Source: Pirellulales bacterium
GTDB lineage: Bacteria; Planctomycetota; Planctomycetia; Pirellulales; JAEUIK01
NCBI GenBank assembly: GCA_019694455.1
Contig: JAIBBY010000032.1
Span: forward strand, 1 to 55,054
Reading direction: 5' to 3'
Length of the DNA stretch: 55,054 bases
Every line of letters begins with the position of its first letter. Position 1 is the stretch's first letter. Positions 8,622 to 17,698 of this stretch are shown here, in pieces. The notes under the pieces are model-generated. The model saw only the letters and a program-made list of their open reading frames with translations, was not told the origin of the DNA and did not search any database. The position numbers and the translations under genes were made by a program.

Positions 8622-9848
8622 TCAATCGCCTTTCGATTCGGGACGGCGCAGCAATAGGTAGAACTGGCTTCCCTGTCCTTCCTCCGACTCCGCCCAAATG
8701 CGTCCTTGTTGTTGGTCCACCATCATCCGGGTGAAGTACAACCCCAGGCCCGAGCCGGGCACATCGCGATGCCGCGCCAGTCGTTGAAAGGGTTGAAAAA
8801 CGCGTTCCAGCGCCTCTTGGGGGATGCCCGGCCCATTGTCGGCGATCCGCAACAAAAGCCCTTCGGGATGTTCTTTCACGGTCAGTTCGATGCGCCCCGT
8901 GCCGGGCGCCACGAACTTGGCGGCGTTCGACAGCAGGTTGTAAAACACCTCCTGTAACCGCGCGCGGTTTCCCCACACCACCGGCAGCGCGGCAGGCGCC
9001 GTCACCCGCACGCGCTGCGCGTCGAGCACCGGCTGCAGCCGATGTATCGCCTCGTTCCAGGCGCCCTCGCAGGGGATCGATCCGTTGGTTTGTTCTTCGA
9101 GCGACGCCAGATTCGACGACAATAGCTCGTCGATCATCTGGCTCATGCGAAACGTGCGATTCTTGGCCGCTTCCACCAAACTGCGCGCGCCGGCCGGCAT
9201 CGCCTCGCCAAACTCGTCGAGTGCCTCGTCGCACAGGTTGGCCACCGTGGCCAGCGGCGTCTTCAAATCGTGCGAGGCCAACTGGGCAAAGTGCTTCAAC
9301 TCCACATTCGCCTTCCACAGCATGTCGAGCGCTTGCCGCAGCTTATGGCTCGATTGCGCAAAATAGGCGTCGAGCGTCAGGCCAATGTCCAGAAACACCA
9401 CCTTGAGCACCGACAAAAGCGCCTCGATCGGCGGCCGCGACTGCGGCTCCGCGCTTTCCGCGAGTCGCCGAAAATAGTACTGCACGTATTGGTTGTAGGC
9501 CCCGAGAAACCACTGCGGGTCGATGCCAATGTTGGCGTGCGCCTGCCCCACCTGACGACGCTTCTGCAGATACACCTCGGTCCATTGCGCTTCGAGCATG
9601 GTGCGCAAGTGGTCGCTTTGCGAGCGCTTCAACCGCTCCACAAGCTGCGGATCGGTCAGAAAGCGGCGCGTCTCCTCGAACTCAAACAGGTGGTCGTAAA
9701 ATCGCTCGACAAACCGCTGCACGTCGGCCTCGTACAGCGGGATCAGGCCGTGCAGTCGGTCGCGATCGTCGGAGCGAATATCCAAAAACTCGGCCCGGCG
9801 CAAGATCTCTTCGCTCAGGCCGTCCGTGGTGGGCCGCTCGTCGGTCAT
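8622..9848 (-). CDS. Globin-coupled sensor histidine kinase
   Basis: This 408-residue soluble kinase has no membrane segments. Residues ~15-165 look like a protoglobin/globin-coupled sensor: an FVERFYDHLF helix, then KRRQVGQAHANIGI with His104 as the likely proximal heme ligand, and an LGAYNQYVQYYF helix. A HisKA domain follows with phospho-acceptor His193 in LASHDLKTPL, then an HATPase domain with an N-box (EVFYNLLSNAAKF), DNGPGIP and GSGLGLYF. Globin-coupled sensors bind O2, NO or CO at heme and control an output domain, so this kinase probably reports oxygen or a gas to a response regulator. The convergent NtrC-type regulator is the best local candidate. Confidence 0.85.
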   Translation of the reverse strand: MTDERPTTDGLSEEILRRAEFLDIRSDDRDRLHGLIPLYEADVQRFVERFYDHLFEFEETRRFLTDPQLVERLKRSQSDHLRTMLEAQWTEVYLQKRRQVGQAHANIGIDPQWFLGAYNQYVQYYFRRLAESAEPQSRPPIEALLSVLKVVFLDIGLTLDAYFAQSSHKLRQALDMLWKANVELKHFAQLASHDLKTPLATVANLCDEALDEFGEAMPAGARSLVEAAKNRTFRMSQMIDELLSSNLASLEEQTNGSIPCEGAWNEAIHRLQPVLDAQRVRVTAPAALPVVWGNRARLQEVFYNLLSNAAKFVAPGTGRIELTVKEHPEGLLLRIADNGPGIPQEALERVFQPFQRLARHRDVPGSGLGLYFTRMMVDQQQGRIWAESEEGQGSQFYLLLRRPESKGD

Positions 9849-10121
9849 GTATCTTCCCTGCTTGCCTGCTAACAGAATCTAGTGGCGAACGCGGCGAGCA
9901 ACCCTCGCACATTCCGCGCCGCGCAAGGGACCCGCATTGCGGCTTTTGCGAAAGCTTGCCCCAGCGGCGCCGCTAAATCAACCAGCGGCCGAGCGTGCAG
10001 AGACCAGAATCGGGCGATGCGCCATTTTTGGCGCCGTGACGGCCGCGGCACAATTACGGCGCCAAAAGCCAGATTTATTCGGCCCCGATGGCGATACGTT
10101 CCGGCGCCATGCCGATTCGCT

Positions 10122-10913
10122 CTACGGGTTGAGCATGACGCCCACGCCACCCCACGGCGAAATGTAATAGCTATTGCCTTTGCGCGGTGGGGGCTGGCGC
10201 AACTTCGGAGCATAGCTGCTCGGCGCCGGCGCGCTCGCCATGCGGGACGTGGCCTGGTCGCGCAATTGCTGCGATCGTGCCTGCTGATTCTGAATCGCTT
10301 GTCGTCCCGCCGCCACCTCATTCTGGCGCATCTGGCTGAACGCCTGCGACGAGCTGCGCATCGAACCGCGCCGCGACTCGATCATCTGCAATTGCTGCTC
10401 GACCTGCGCCGGCGACATGTTCAAGATATCCCATTGCTTCACCTCTTGGGGAGGCAGCACCACCTTGGCCGACACAAAATGGCCCAACCAGTTACGCGCG
10501 TCCTGCGCCTCGGGACTCATCAGGATGTTGAGTTTCTCCTCCATCTGGTTGAGAAACTGCTCCAACTGGTTGGCGGTCATCTCGGCGATCTCATGGCGGA
10601 ATCGCGCTTTGAGGGCGGGGATTTGCGCTGGCGTGTAAATTTGTTGCACCGTCAGCCATTGCTCAAAGGCGAGCCGCGCCTGATGGAATCGCTCGCTGCC
10701 GAGGATCGCCTGCTTCTTGGCTTCCTCGTCCGCGGACAGCGCGGCGGGCTTTGCCGCAGCCGGCGCTTTGGCCGGCGCCTTCGCAGGCGCGCTGGCGGCC
10801 GGCGTTGCCGGACGCGGCGCGGGCTTGGCCGCCGGACGTGGTTGGCCTTGCGACCAGGCGGTTGTCGTCACCAAGAACACAATGGCCAGCGAAAGCAGCG
10901 CCGCGCGTTTCAT
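10122..10913 (-). CDS. Exported Ala/Pro-rich protein with helical core, unknown function
   Basis: This 263-residue protein has a signal peptide (residues 1-22, ending at WSQG) and then a low-complexity Ala/Pro/Lys linker (about 25-60, AKAPAKAPAAAK). The core is strongly helical and Gln/Glu-rich (about 65-215), including a hydrophobic FEQWLTVQQIY helix. The tail is basic and Pro-rich, ending in an aromatic ISPWGGVGVML patch. The linker suggests a periplasmic protein anchored to, or spanning towards, the cell wall region. No family recognised. Confidence 0.65.
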   Translation of the reverse strand: MKRAALLSLAIVFLVTTTAWSQGQPRPAAKPAPRPATPAASAPAKAPAKAPAAAKPAALSADEEAKKQAILGSERFHQARLAFEQWLTVQQIYTPAQIPALKARFRHEIAEMTANQLEQFLNQMEEKLNILMSPEAQDARNWLGHFVSAKVVLPPQEVKQWDILNMSPAQVEQQLQMIESRRGSMRSSSQAFSQMRQNEVAAGRQAIQNQQARSQQLRDQATSRMASAPAPSSYAPKLRQPPPRKGNSYYISPWGGVGVMLNP

Positions 10914-11215
10914 GTATTCAATTCCCAGGCAATAAAACTGCCAGTCACCGCGCTCGCGGCGCCGACGTGTTCAGTATACCCCCGCAGCTTGTCGCGGGGG
11001 ACTATCCTCCACACGGCGGGAGTCGCCGCGCAGGGAGGCATTCGATCTGCCGCGCCCCAGCCGTTAGAATGCGTACAATTCGCCCCATTCGCCCGCCGCA
11101 TGGCGCCCGGCGCCGGGCGCCGGACGACCACGGCCAGCGCGGGGGCGCCATGCGACGTCTCGCGACAACGCAAGATGTGTAGCGCGGCGATCCCTCGTCG
11201 CAAGAAAGAACCTCT
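10914..11215. other. Divergent promoter region
   Basis: About 300 bp separate two divergent genes. The only clear structure is the inverted repeat at 10979-11000, listed separately. A GTACAAT-like hexamer near 11064 could be a -10 element for rfbD, but I cannot pair it with a good -35. Confidence 0.4.
10979..11000. repeat. GC-rich inverted repeat in divergent promoter region
   Basis: CCCCCGC and GCGGGGG form a perfect 7-bp stem around an 8-base loop. It has no T-run on either side, so it is not a standard terminator, and it sits between two divergent gene starts. An operator or 5' UTR hairpin is possible. Confidence 0.45.
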
Positions 11216-12070
11216 ATGAAGATCGCCGTCACCGGCGCCGGCGGACAACTCGGCTGGGAGCTTTGTCGACAACTGGGAGACCGCGCGCTGCCGCTCGATC
11301 GGCAGCGACTCGATGTGACCAATCGCGATGCTGTGGTCAGCCTGCTGGTCGAGGCCCAGCCGAGCGCGATCATCAACTGCGCCGCCTACACCGCCGTCGA
11401 CAAGGCGGAACAAGAGGTCGACGCCGCTCGCCGCGCGAACGCCGATGCGGTGGGATATCTGGTCGAGGCGTGCCGACAAATCGACTGCCCGCTGGTGCAG
11501 GTGAGCACCGACTATCTGTTTGGCTCGCCGAGCGAGAGCCGCCAGCCGCGCCAGGAAGATGATCCGCTCTTCGCGCAAGGCATGTACGCCCGCACCAAGC
11601 AGGAAGGAGAGCAACTTGCCCGCCAGTGGCCCAAGCACTTCATCGTTCGCACGTGCGGCCTGTATGGCCGCGCGGCGCCGGGCAAAAAGCCCAACAACTT
11701 TGTCGAGACGATGCTGCGACTGGCGCGCGATCGCGACGCGCTGCGCATCGTCGACGATCAATACTGCACGCCCACCTACGTGCCGCACCTGGCGCGGGCG
11801 ATCTTGTTCTTGCTCACCACCGACGCCTACGGCACGTACCACGTCACCAACATCGGCGGCGTCAACTGGCACGGCTTCGCCGCAGAAATCTTTCGGCAAA
11901 CGGGCAAAGCGATGCGGCTCGATCGCATCACCACCGCCGAGTACAACGCGCCGGCCCCACGGCCGTCGTTCAGCGTGCTCGATACCCGCAAATACCACGC
12001 GCTAGGCGGCCCGGCCATGCCCGACTGGAAGGACGCGCTGGCTGAGTATCTGGCGGCGCGAGGCGACTAG
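11216..12070 (+). CDS. rfbD: dTDP-4-dehydrorhamnose reductase
   Basis: This 284-residue short-chain dehydrogenase carries out the last step of dTDP-L-rhamnose synthesis (reduction of dTDP-4-keto-rhamnose with NAD(P)H). Supporting sequence: the N-terminal GAGGQLGWEL nucleotide turn, NCAAYTAVDKAE, the STDYLFG strand, the catalytic Tyr124/Lys128 in YARTK, and RTCGLYG. Length is normal. It stands alone; the rfbA, rfbB and rfbC partners are not in the window. Its stop codon directly abuts the stop of alaS on the other strand. The product would feed surface polysaccharide synthesis such as the locus at 44-55 kb. Confidence 0.88.
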   Translation: MKIAVTGAGGQLGWELCRQLGDRALPLDRQRLDVTNRDAVVSLLVEAQPSAIINCAAYTAVDKAEQEVDAARRANADAVGYLVEACRQIDCPLVQVSTDYLFGSPSESRQPRQEDDPLFAQGMYARTKQEGEQLARQWPKHFIVRTCGLYGRAAPGKKPNNFVETMLRLARDRDALRIVDDQYCTPTYVPHLARAILFLLTTDAYGTYHVTNIGGVNWHGFAAEIFRQTGKAMRLDRITTAEYNAPAPRPSFSVLDTRKYHALGGPAMPDWKDALAEYLAARGD

Positions 12071-14683
12071 CTACTTGGCCAGCAATTCCCGCGCTTTGCT
12101 GCGGGCAGCCTCCAGCGCGGCCGAGAGTTTTTCGGGATGCTTGCCGCCGGCCTGAGCCATATCGGCCCGGCCGCCGCCACTGCCGCCAACCACGCTGGCC
12201 GGCTCGCGAATCCAATCGGCCGCGCTCACGCCCGCCTTTTCCAACTCGCGGCTGACCGCCGCCACCAGTTGCACCTTCTCTCCCTCGCAGGCGCCGAGAA
12301 ACACCGCCACCGCCCCTCCCTTCTTCCGCAGCACGTCGATCTGCTGCCGCATCGCCTGCGGGCTGCTGCCCTTGAGTTCGGCGACGATCAACTTGGCGCC
12401 ACCCACGTCCTCGGCATCGCCCAACAACTTGTCGATCGACGTATCGGCCGGCTTGGTCTGCGATTGTTGCTTGCGCAAATCGCGGATTTCTTTTTGCAGG
12501 TTCGCCACGCGCTGCGGCAGTTCGGCCGCCGGCACGCGCAATAGCGCGGCCATCTCGCGGACCACCTGATCTTGCTCTTGCACATAGGCCACCGCGCGCT
12601 CGCCAGTGAGCGCGGTCACGCGCCGCACGCCAGCGGCCACGCTCTCCTCGCTAATGATCTTGAACAGTCCCACCTCCGACGTGTTGTCCAGGTGCGTGCC
12701 GCCGCACAACTCCTTGCTGAAGTCCCCCATCGACACCATGCGGACGACCTCGGGATACTTTTCGCCAAAGAGCATCATGGCGCCCGCGGCGCGCGCGTCG
12801 GCCAGCGGCAGTTGCTGCCAGGAAATCGGCCGCGCGGCGACGATGCGAGCGTTGGCGCTGCGTTCAATTTCGAGCAGGTCCTCCGGCGTCAGCGCGTTGG
12901 GGTTGGAAAAGTCGAACCGCAGCCAGTCGGCGTCGACCTTCGAGCCTTGCTGCTGGGCGTGTTCGCCCAGTCGCTTTTGCAGCGCGTGATGCAGAATGTG
13001 CGTGGCCGAATGCGCGCGGCGGATAGCGGCCCGCCGATCGGTGTCCACCTCCGCGCGAACTCGCTGTCCGAGCGAGAGCGCTCCCCGGCGCAAATGTCCG
13101 CGATGCAAGATAAAGCCGCTATCGCGTTGCGTGTCGATCACGTCAAACTCGGCGCCCTCGCCGGTCAACCGGCCTTGGTCGCCCACTTGGCCGCCGCTTT
13201 CTCCGTAGAACGGTGATTGATCGAGCACCACCGTCACCACCTGCTCGTGTCCCGCCTCGTCGAGTTGGTCGCACAAGGCGTCCCCCGCGATGATGCCGAC
13301 AATCTGTCCTTCGGCCGCCGTCGCTTCGTAGCCCAAAAACTTGGTTCCACCGAGCGCCTTTTTCAGCGCGTCGAGCGGCCCGCTCTGAAACAACTCCATG
13401 CGTTGGCCCGCGCCCGACTCGACGCCGTGCTGCTCCATCTCGCGCCGAAAGCCCTCCCAATCAAACATCAGGTTGTGCTCGGCCGCGATCGTCTCGAACA
13501 ACTCCGGCGGAAAGCCATAGGTGGTGTATAAATCAGCGGCCTCGGCGCCAGACACCTTCACGCGGTTGTCGCGCTTCAACTCGCGGAGGATGCGGTCGAT
13601 CCGGTCCAACCCTGTGTCGATCGACGCAAAGAAATTGTCTTCTTCCTTTTCGATCACCGTGGCGACGCGGGCGACCGTCTCCTGCAGTTCGGGATAGCTG
13701 CTCTTCATCGCCGCCGCGACATGCGGCACGAGCCGATGCATAAATGGCTCGCGCTGCCCCATCTGGTGGCCATCCAGCACCGCGCGCCGCAGCAATCGGC
13801 GGATGACGTACTTCTCTTTGTTGGGGCCGGGCAAGACATTCTCATGGATCGCGAAGGCGCACGCCCGCACATGATCGGTGATGCGGCGCAGGCGCCGCCC
13901 CTCTTCGCTGGCGGCGTCGTACTTTCGTCCGCACACGTCGGCCGCGGCTTGCACGATCGGCAGCAGAATATCGATGTGAAAGTTGCTCTCGACCTGTTGC
14001 AGCACCGATGCGGTGCGCTCCAGTCCCATGCCGGTGTCGATGTTCTTGCTCGGCAGCGGCCGCAGATTATTGGGTGGCGCGCCCACGCGATTGAACTGCG
14101 TGAAGACCAGGTTCCAAATCTCCACCGAGCGGCCATCGCCGGTCTGGTAGTAAATTTCGCTGCACGGGCCGCAGACGCCGTCCGGACCTTGGCTCGGCGC
14201 GCTGGCCGGCCAAAAGTTTTCGTCTTCGCCCATCCGTTGAATGCGTTCTGAGGTCAGGCCGACGTCGCGCGACCAGATTTCGGCCGCTTCGTCATCGTCG
14301 TCGTAAACCGTCACCGAGAGCCGGGCCGGATCGAGACCCAGCCATTGCTTTTTGGTCAAAAACTCCCAGGCCCAGTTGATCGCCTCGCGCTTGAAATAGT
14401 CGCCAAAGCTGAAGTTGCCGAGCATCTCGAAAAACGTGTGGTGGTACGGCGTGCGTCCCACGTTGTCGATGTCGCCGGTGCGCAGGCACTTTTGGCAGGT
14501 GGTCGCCCGCGTGAACTCCAACTTCACTTTGCCGAGAAAATGGTCTTTGAACTGGTTCATGCCGGCCGGCGTGAACAGCACCGAGGGGTCCCAGCGGGGG
14601 ACCAACACGTCGCTGGCCTTGCGAACGCAACCCTTGGATTCAAAGAAGGCGAGGTACTTTTCGCGGAGTTCGTCGGTCTTCAT
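12071..14683 (-). CDS. alaS: Alanyl-tRNA synthetase
   Basis: This 870-residue class II enzyme charges tRNA-Ala. The N-terminal half shows class II motifs (FTPAGMNQFKDHF, TFFEMLGNFSFGDYF, GMGLERTASVLQ). The editing domain has its zinc-binding residues in HSATH (about residues 558-562) and CGGTH (about 659-663), and a C-terminal DHHA1-type domain ends in GGSGGGRADMAQAGG. Length and order are typical. It is the last gene of a minus-strand run (recA, htrA-like, alaS), with 163 bp separating it from the protease gene, and abuts rfbD tail to tail with no intergenic base. Confidence 0.97.
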   Translation of the reverse strand: MKTDELREKYLAFFESKGCVRKASDVLVPRWDPSVLFTPAGMNQFKDHFLGKVKLEFTRATTCQKCLRTGDIDNVGRTPYHHTFFEMLGNFSFGDYFKREAINWAWEFLTKKQWLGLDPARLSVTVYDDDDEAAEIWSRDVGLTSERIQRMGEDENFWPASAPSQGPDGVCGPCSEIYYQTGDGRSVEIWNLVFTQFNRVGAPPNNLRPLPSKNIDTGMGLERTASVLQQVESNFHIDILLPIVQAAADVCGRKYDAASEEGRRLRRITDHVRACAFAIHENVLPGPNKEKYVIRRLLRRAVLDGHQMGQREPFMHRLVPHVAAAMKSSYPELQETVARVATVIEKEEDNFFASIDTGLDRIDRILRELKRDNRVKVSGAEAADLYTTYGFPPELFETIAAEHNLMFDWEGFRREMEQHGVESGAGQRMELFQSGPLDALKKALGGTKFLGYEATAAEGQIVGIIAGDALCDQLDEAGHEQVVTVVLDQSPFYGESGGQVGDQGRLTGEGAEFDVIDTQRDSGFILHRGHLRRGALSLGQRVRAEVDTDRRAAIRRAHSATHILHHALQKRLGEHAQQQGSKVDADWLRFDFSNPNALTPEDLLEIERSANARIVAARPISWQQLPLADARAAGAMMLFGEKYPEVVRMVSMGDFSKELCGGTHLDNTSEVGLFKIISEESVAAGVRRVTALTGERAVAYVQEQDQVVREMAALLRVPAAELPQRVANLQKEIRDLRKQQSQTKPADTSIDKLLGDAEDVGGAKLIVAELKGSSPQAMRQQIDVLRKKGGAVAVFLGACEGEKVQLVAAVSRELEKAGVSAADWIREPASVVGGSGGGRADMAQAGGKHPEKLSAALEAARSKARELLAK

Positions 14684-14846
14684 GGAATATCGCTGGCGGT
14701 TGGCAATTTACGCGGTGAAACGCCGCGTATCATACCCCTTGCGCCCCAGAGGGACTAGGCGAGATAGGCGGGCCGTAGGGGCGCCGCAGCGGCTTCCATA
14801 AGACAAGACGCCAGCCGCTTGGCTCGCGCCGACGGCAAACCGCAAG

Positions 14847-16283
14847 CTATTCGGCTTCGATCGTGCGCGCCGGGCGATCGGCCGGCGACAACCACAGCCG
14901 CAGTTCGACCGCTCCCGGTTTGTCTTGCACCGCGTCGAGAAACTGCTTGGGGCTTTGCACGCGCGTGCCGTCCACATGCGTCACCACCATGTTGGGCTGC
15001 ATCAACCCCTTGGCGGCGGCGCTGTCGGCCGCGACTTCTTCGACAATCACGCCCCCTTCTCCCAGAGGCACATTGGGCCGCGCCGTGCCATCCAGCACCG
15101 AAGTCAAATAATCGATCGTCATCCCGCGCCAGCGGTTTTCGTTTTCTGTCACCACCTTCTGGCCGCGCACCGGAAACTTGGCCAGCAGCGGGGTCAACTC
15201 GACCAGACTGCCGTTGCGCACCACGGCCAGGCGCACCAACGACTCGACCGGCAACCGCCCCACCGCCAGCATCAGTTGATCGGCGTCGTGTACGCGCTCG
15301 CCATCCACAGCCACCACAATATCGTTACGCCGCAGATCGGCGCGATCGGCCGGCGTGCCCGGCACCACGCTATTGATCTGCGCGCCAAAGGCCCCCTGCA
15401 ATATCGCCGAAGCGGTCAAATCCATCGGCCATACACCCAGGAAGCCATACTCCACCTCGCGCCCTTGCTTCAGGCGTTCGACCGCCCGCAAAAAGGTGTC
15501 GTCGACCGGAATGGCGTAGCCAGCCGACGCTTCATAGCCGGCGATGGCGGCCACCGAAGTGGTTAGCCCCACCATTTCTCCCTTGAGGTTGATGAGCGCT
15601 CCGCCGCTGGTGCCCAGATTCAGCTTGGCGTCAGTCTGAATGAGGGTGCCAAAGTGATGAATGGTGGGGCGCGATTCGCCCGCCGATTCCGACGTGTTCG
15701 GCCCCATCTTCCGCGCCAAATTAGCGACGATTCCCCAACTGGCGCTCGGCTGACCATCGCGGGCAATTGCGTACGGGTTGCCCAGCGCAATCACGATCTG
15801 CCCCTTCTTTAGCGCCTTGGCGCTGCCCAGGCGAATCGGCGACAGATCGGTCGCCGCGATCTCCAGCACGGCCAAGTCGCCCCGCGGGTCGGCTGCCTTC
15901 ACTTTGGCGGGATAGGTCTTGCGATCGATCGTGGTGACAAAGAAGTCGGACTGGGCAAACTCGTCCCCTCCCAGCACGTGGGCGTTGGTGAGAATCAACC
16001 CATGCGCGTCGATCACCACCCCGGTCGCGAACTCGTTGGGCACAAAGTCCGACTGTCCCGGCTCGGGAGCCAGTTGTTCGCTCTCGTCGCGCCGCACCCG
16101 CGAGATCGCCACCACGCTGCGCTCGCAGCGGGCAATGGCGTCGATCATCGCCTGCTCGATCGCCGCCGCTGCCTCTAGGCCAGTGTGCTCCTGAGCCGCC
16201 GCCTGGTTTGGCGACTCAAAGAGCGAACACGACAAGAGCGCCCAACTCAGCACGGCCAGAATTGTTCGGCGACTCGTCGACAT
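14847..16283 (-). CDS. HtrA/DegP-like trypsin-type serine protease with two PDZ domains
   Basis: This protein of about 478 residues has a signal peptide (residues 1-30) and a trypsin-like domain with the triad His102 (TNAHVL), Asp136 (GDLAVLEI) and Ser226 (LGTSGGAL; the common GNSGGPL is altered on both sides of the Ser). Two PDZ-like regions follow: about 275-355 (YGFLGVWPMD) and about 390-475 (VIVEEVAADSAAAKGL). Members act as envelope quality-control proteases or chaperones. I chose the ATG at 16283 over an upstream TTG because AAAGGCAG lies about 6 bases before it. It follows recA in the same direction, 76 bp downstream. The altered Ser environment keeps the catalytic residue, so activity is likely. 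Confidence 0.85.
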   Translation of the reverse strand: MSTSRRTILAVLSWALLSCSLFESPNQAAAQEHTGLEAAAAIEQAMIDAIARCERSVVAISRVRRDESEQLAPEPGQSDFVPNEFATGVVIDAHGLILTNAHVLGGDEFAQSDFFVTTIDRKTYPAKVKAADPRGDLAVLEIAATDLSPIRLGSAKALKKGQIVIALGNPYAIARDGQPSASWGIVANLARKMGPNTSESAGESRPTIHHFGTLIQTDAKLNLGTSGGALINLKGEMVGLTTSVAAIAGYEASAGYAIPVDDTFLRAVERLKQGREVEYGFLGVWPMDLTASAILQGAFGAQINSVVPGTPADRADLRRNDIVVAVDGERVHDADQLMLAVGRLPVESLVRLAVVRNGSLVELTPLLAKFPVRGQKVVTENENRWRGMTIDYLTSVLDGTARPNVPLGEGGVIVEEVAADSAAAKGLMQPNMVVTHVDGTRVQSPKQFLDAVQDKPGAVELRLWLSPADRPARTIEAE

Positions 16284-16359
16284 CGAACTGCCTTTACCGC
16301 TGACCAATAACTTGACATGGCAGGCGAGATCGACCGACCAGCCGCGCGCTGGCCGGGGA

Positions 16360-17520
16360 CTACGCCCCCCCGTCCCAATCGCCGCTGCCGCCGCTCGATT
16401 CCTCGGCAGCCACCTCGCCGGCGGTTGCGCCCGCCGACAAGATCTTTTCGCGCAGCTCAGCGAGAAACTCGGGGTGTTCCTTCATGTACAGACGTGTCCG
16501 CTCGCGACCCTGTCCAATTTGCAGGTCGCCATAACGGAACCACGTGCCCGAGCGGACGATCAACTTCTGGGCAATCGCCAGATCGAGCACGTCCCCCTCG
16601 TAGCTGATCCCGTCTGCATGCATCATATCAAACTCGGCAACTCGGAAGGGCGGGGCCACCTTGTTCTTGACCACCTTGGTGCGGACCCGCTGCCCCACCA
16701 CGTCTTCACCATCCTTCAACTGGCCAATCCGTCGCACGTCCACACGGCAGGAGGCGTAGAACTTCAGCGCCCGGCCTCCCGGCGTCGTCTCGGGACTGCC
16801 AAACATCACCCCGATCTTTTCGCGAATCTGGTTGATGAAGATCACGCACGTCTTGCTCTTGTTGATGGCGCCGGTCAGCTTGCGGAGCGATTGGCTCATC
16901 AGCCGCGCCTGCAAACCCACGTGGGTGTCGCCAATCTCACCATCCAATTCCTTTTGCGGCACCAGGGCCGCGACCGAGTCGATCACGATCACGTCGACCG
17001 CGTTCGACTTGATCAGCATTTCGGTGATGTTCATCGCCTCTTCGCCGCTGGAGGGCTGGCTCACCAGCAGGCTTTCCAAATCCACTCCTAGCTTCTTGGC
17101 CCAACTTGGGTCGAGCGCGTGTTCCGCGTCGATGAAGGCCGCAATGCCATCCTGCTTTTGCGCCTCGGCGATCACATGCAGCGCCAGCGTCGTCTTACCG
17201 CTCGATTCCGGTCCAAAGACCTCAATGATCCGCCCCTTGGGCAACCCCTGTCCACCCAGCGCCAAATCGAGCGCCAAGCTACCGGTGGGAATGCCCGCGA
17301 TGGGCCCCATCTTGTCGGTCCCCAGGGGCATGATGGCCCCCTCGCCGAACTGCTTTTCGATCTGGGCCACCGTGTTTTTCAGCGTGGAGTTGTCTTCCAG
17401 CACCGATTTGATGGTTCGGCCCTTCTTGGCGTCGCTCGCCTTGCCGCTCGTCGGCTTGCCTTCGGCGACGGGGGACTCTTTCTTGGGCATGCGATGGTTG
17501 CTCTTGGCGGCGGTGACCAT
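16360..17520 (-). CDS. recA: Recombinase RecA
   Basis: This 386-residue protein mediates strand exchange in homologous recombination and stimulates SOS cleavage. It has Walker A GPESSGKT at 103-110, the IDAEHALDP segment, [13 protein letters not shown] (Walker B), the loop 2 region [15 protein letters not shown], and an acidic C-tail. It carries a ~45-residue Lys/Ser-rich N-terminal extension before the conserved core, longer than in E. coli. The ATG at 17520 has AAAGGA about 9 bases upstream; a second ATG at 17490 would remove 10 residues of the extension. A pair of ACTGTA direct repeats lies 75-95 bp upstream (listed separately). Confidence 0.97.
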   Translation of the reverse strand: MVTAAKSNHRMPKKESPVAEGKPTSGKASDAKKGRTIKSVLEDNSTLKNTVAQIEKQFGEGAIMPLGTDKMGPIAGIPTGSLALDLALGGQGLPKGRIIEVFGPESSGKTTLALHVIAEAQKQDGIAAFIDAEHALDPSWAKKLGVDLESLLVSQPSSGEEAMNITEMLIKSNAVDVIVIDSVAALVPQKELDGEIGDTHVGLQARLMSQSLRKLTGAINKSKTCVIFINQIREKIGVMFGSPETTPGGRALKFYASCRVDVRRIGQLKDGEDVVGQRVRTKVVKNKVAPPFRVAEFDMMHADGISYEGDVLDLAIAQKLIVRSGTWFRYGDLQIGQGRERTRLYMKEHPEFLAELREKILSAGATAGEVAAEESSGGSGDWDGGA

Positions 17521-17594
17521 GGGACACAATCCTTTATCGTGGAAAAGCTTATCGCGTCAAGCAATGTGTGGCGATGGAATGGAAATCAAGGCAA

Positions 17595-17615
17595 ACTGTA
17601 CGCCTGGATACTGTA
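17595..17615 (-). promoter_or_regulatory. Direct repeats upstream of recA (candidate SOS-type operator)
   Basis: Read on the recA strand, TACAGT occurs twice with 9 bases between (15-bp period), 75-95 bp before the recA start. TACAGT resembles one half of the gammaproteobacterial LexA box, but as direct rather than inverted repeats; alphaproteobacterial LexA also uses direct repeats, of a different word. Function is an inference. Confidence 0.35.
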
Positions 17616-17638
17616 TCGGCGTTCACTGAGCGAAGCAA

Positions 17639-17660
17639 GGGAATTTTTCCCAGATTTTTT
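17639..17660 (+). repeat. AT-rich hairpin with T-run between thpR and recA
   Basis: GGGAA-TTT-TTCCC followed by AGATTTTTT looks like a small terminator on the plus strand, but no plus-strand gene leads into it. On the minus strand it is an A-run followed by a hairpin, more like an upstream promoter element for recA. It is short and weak. Confidence 0.3.
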
Positions 17661-17698
17661 CCGCCGTGGCCAAGGCGAAGCGGCAAAATGGCCGTCTG

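Noticed and set aside
7477..9318. 613-residue open frame on the minus strand across the response regulator and kinase
   Set aside because: It is antisense to two well-supported genes, has Arg/Gly/Ala-rich composition and no recognisable domain.
9882..11219. 445-residue plus-strand frame over the Ala/Pro-rich exported gene
   Set aside because: Arg-rich translation with no signal or domain; the minus-strand gene has a signal peptide and normal composition.
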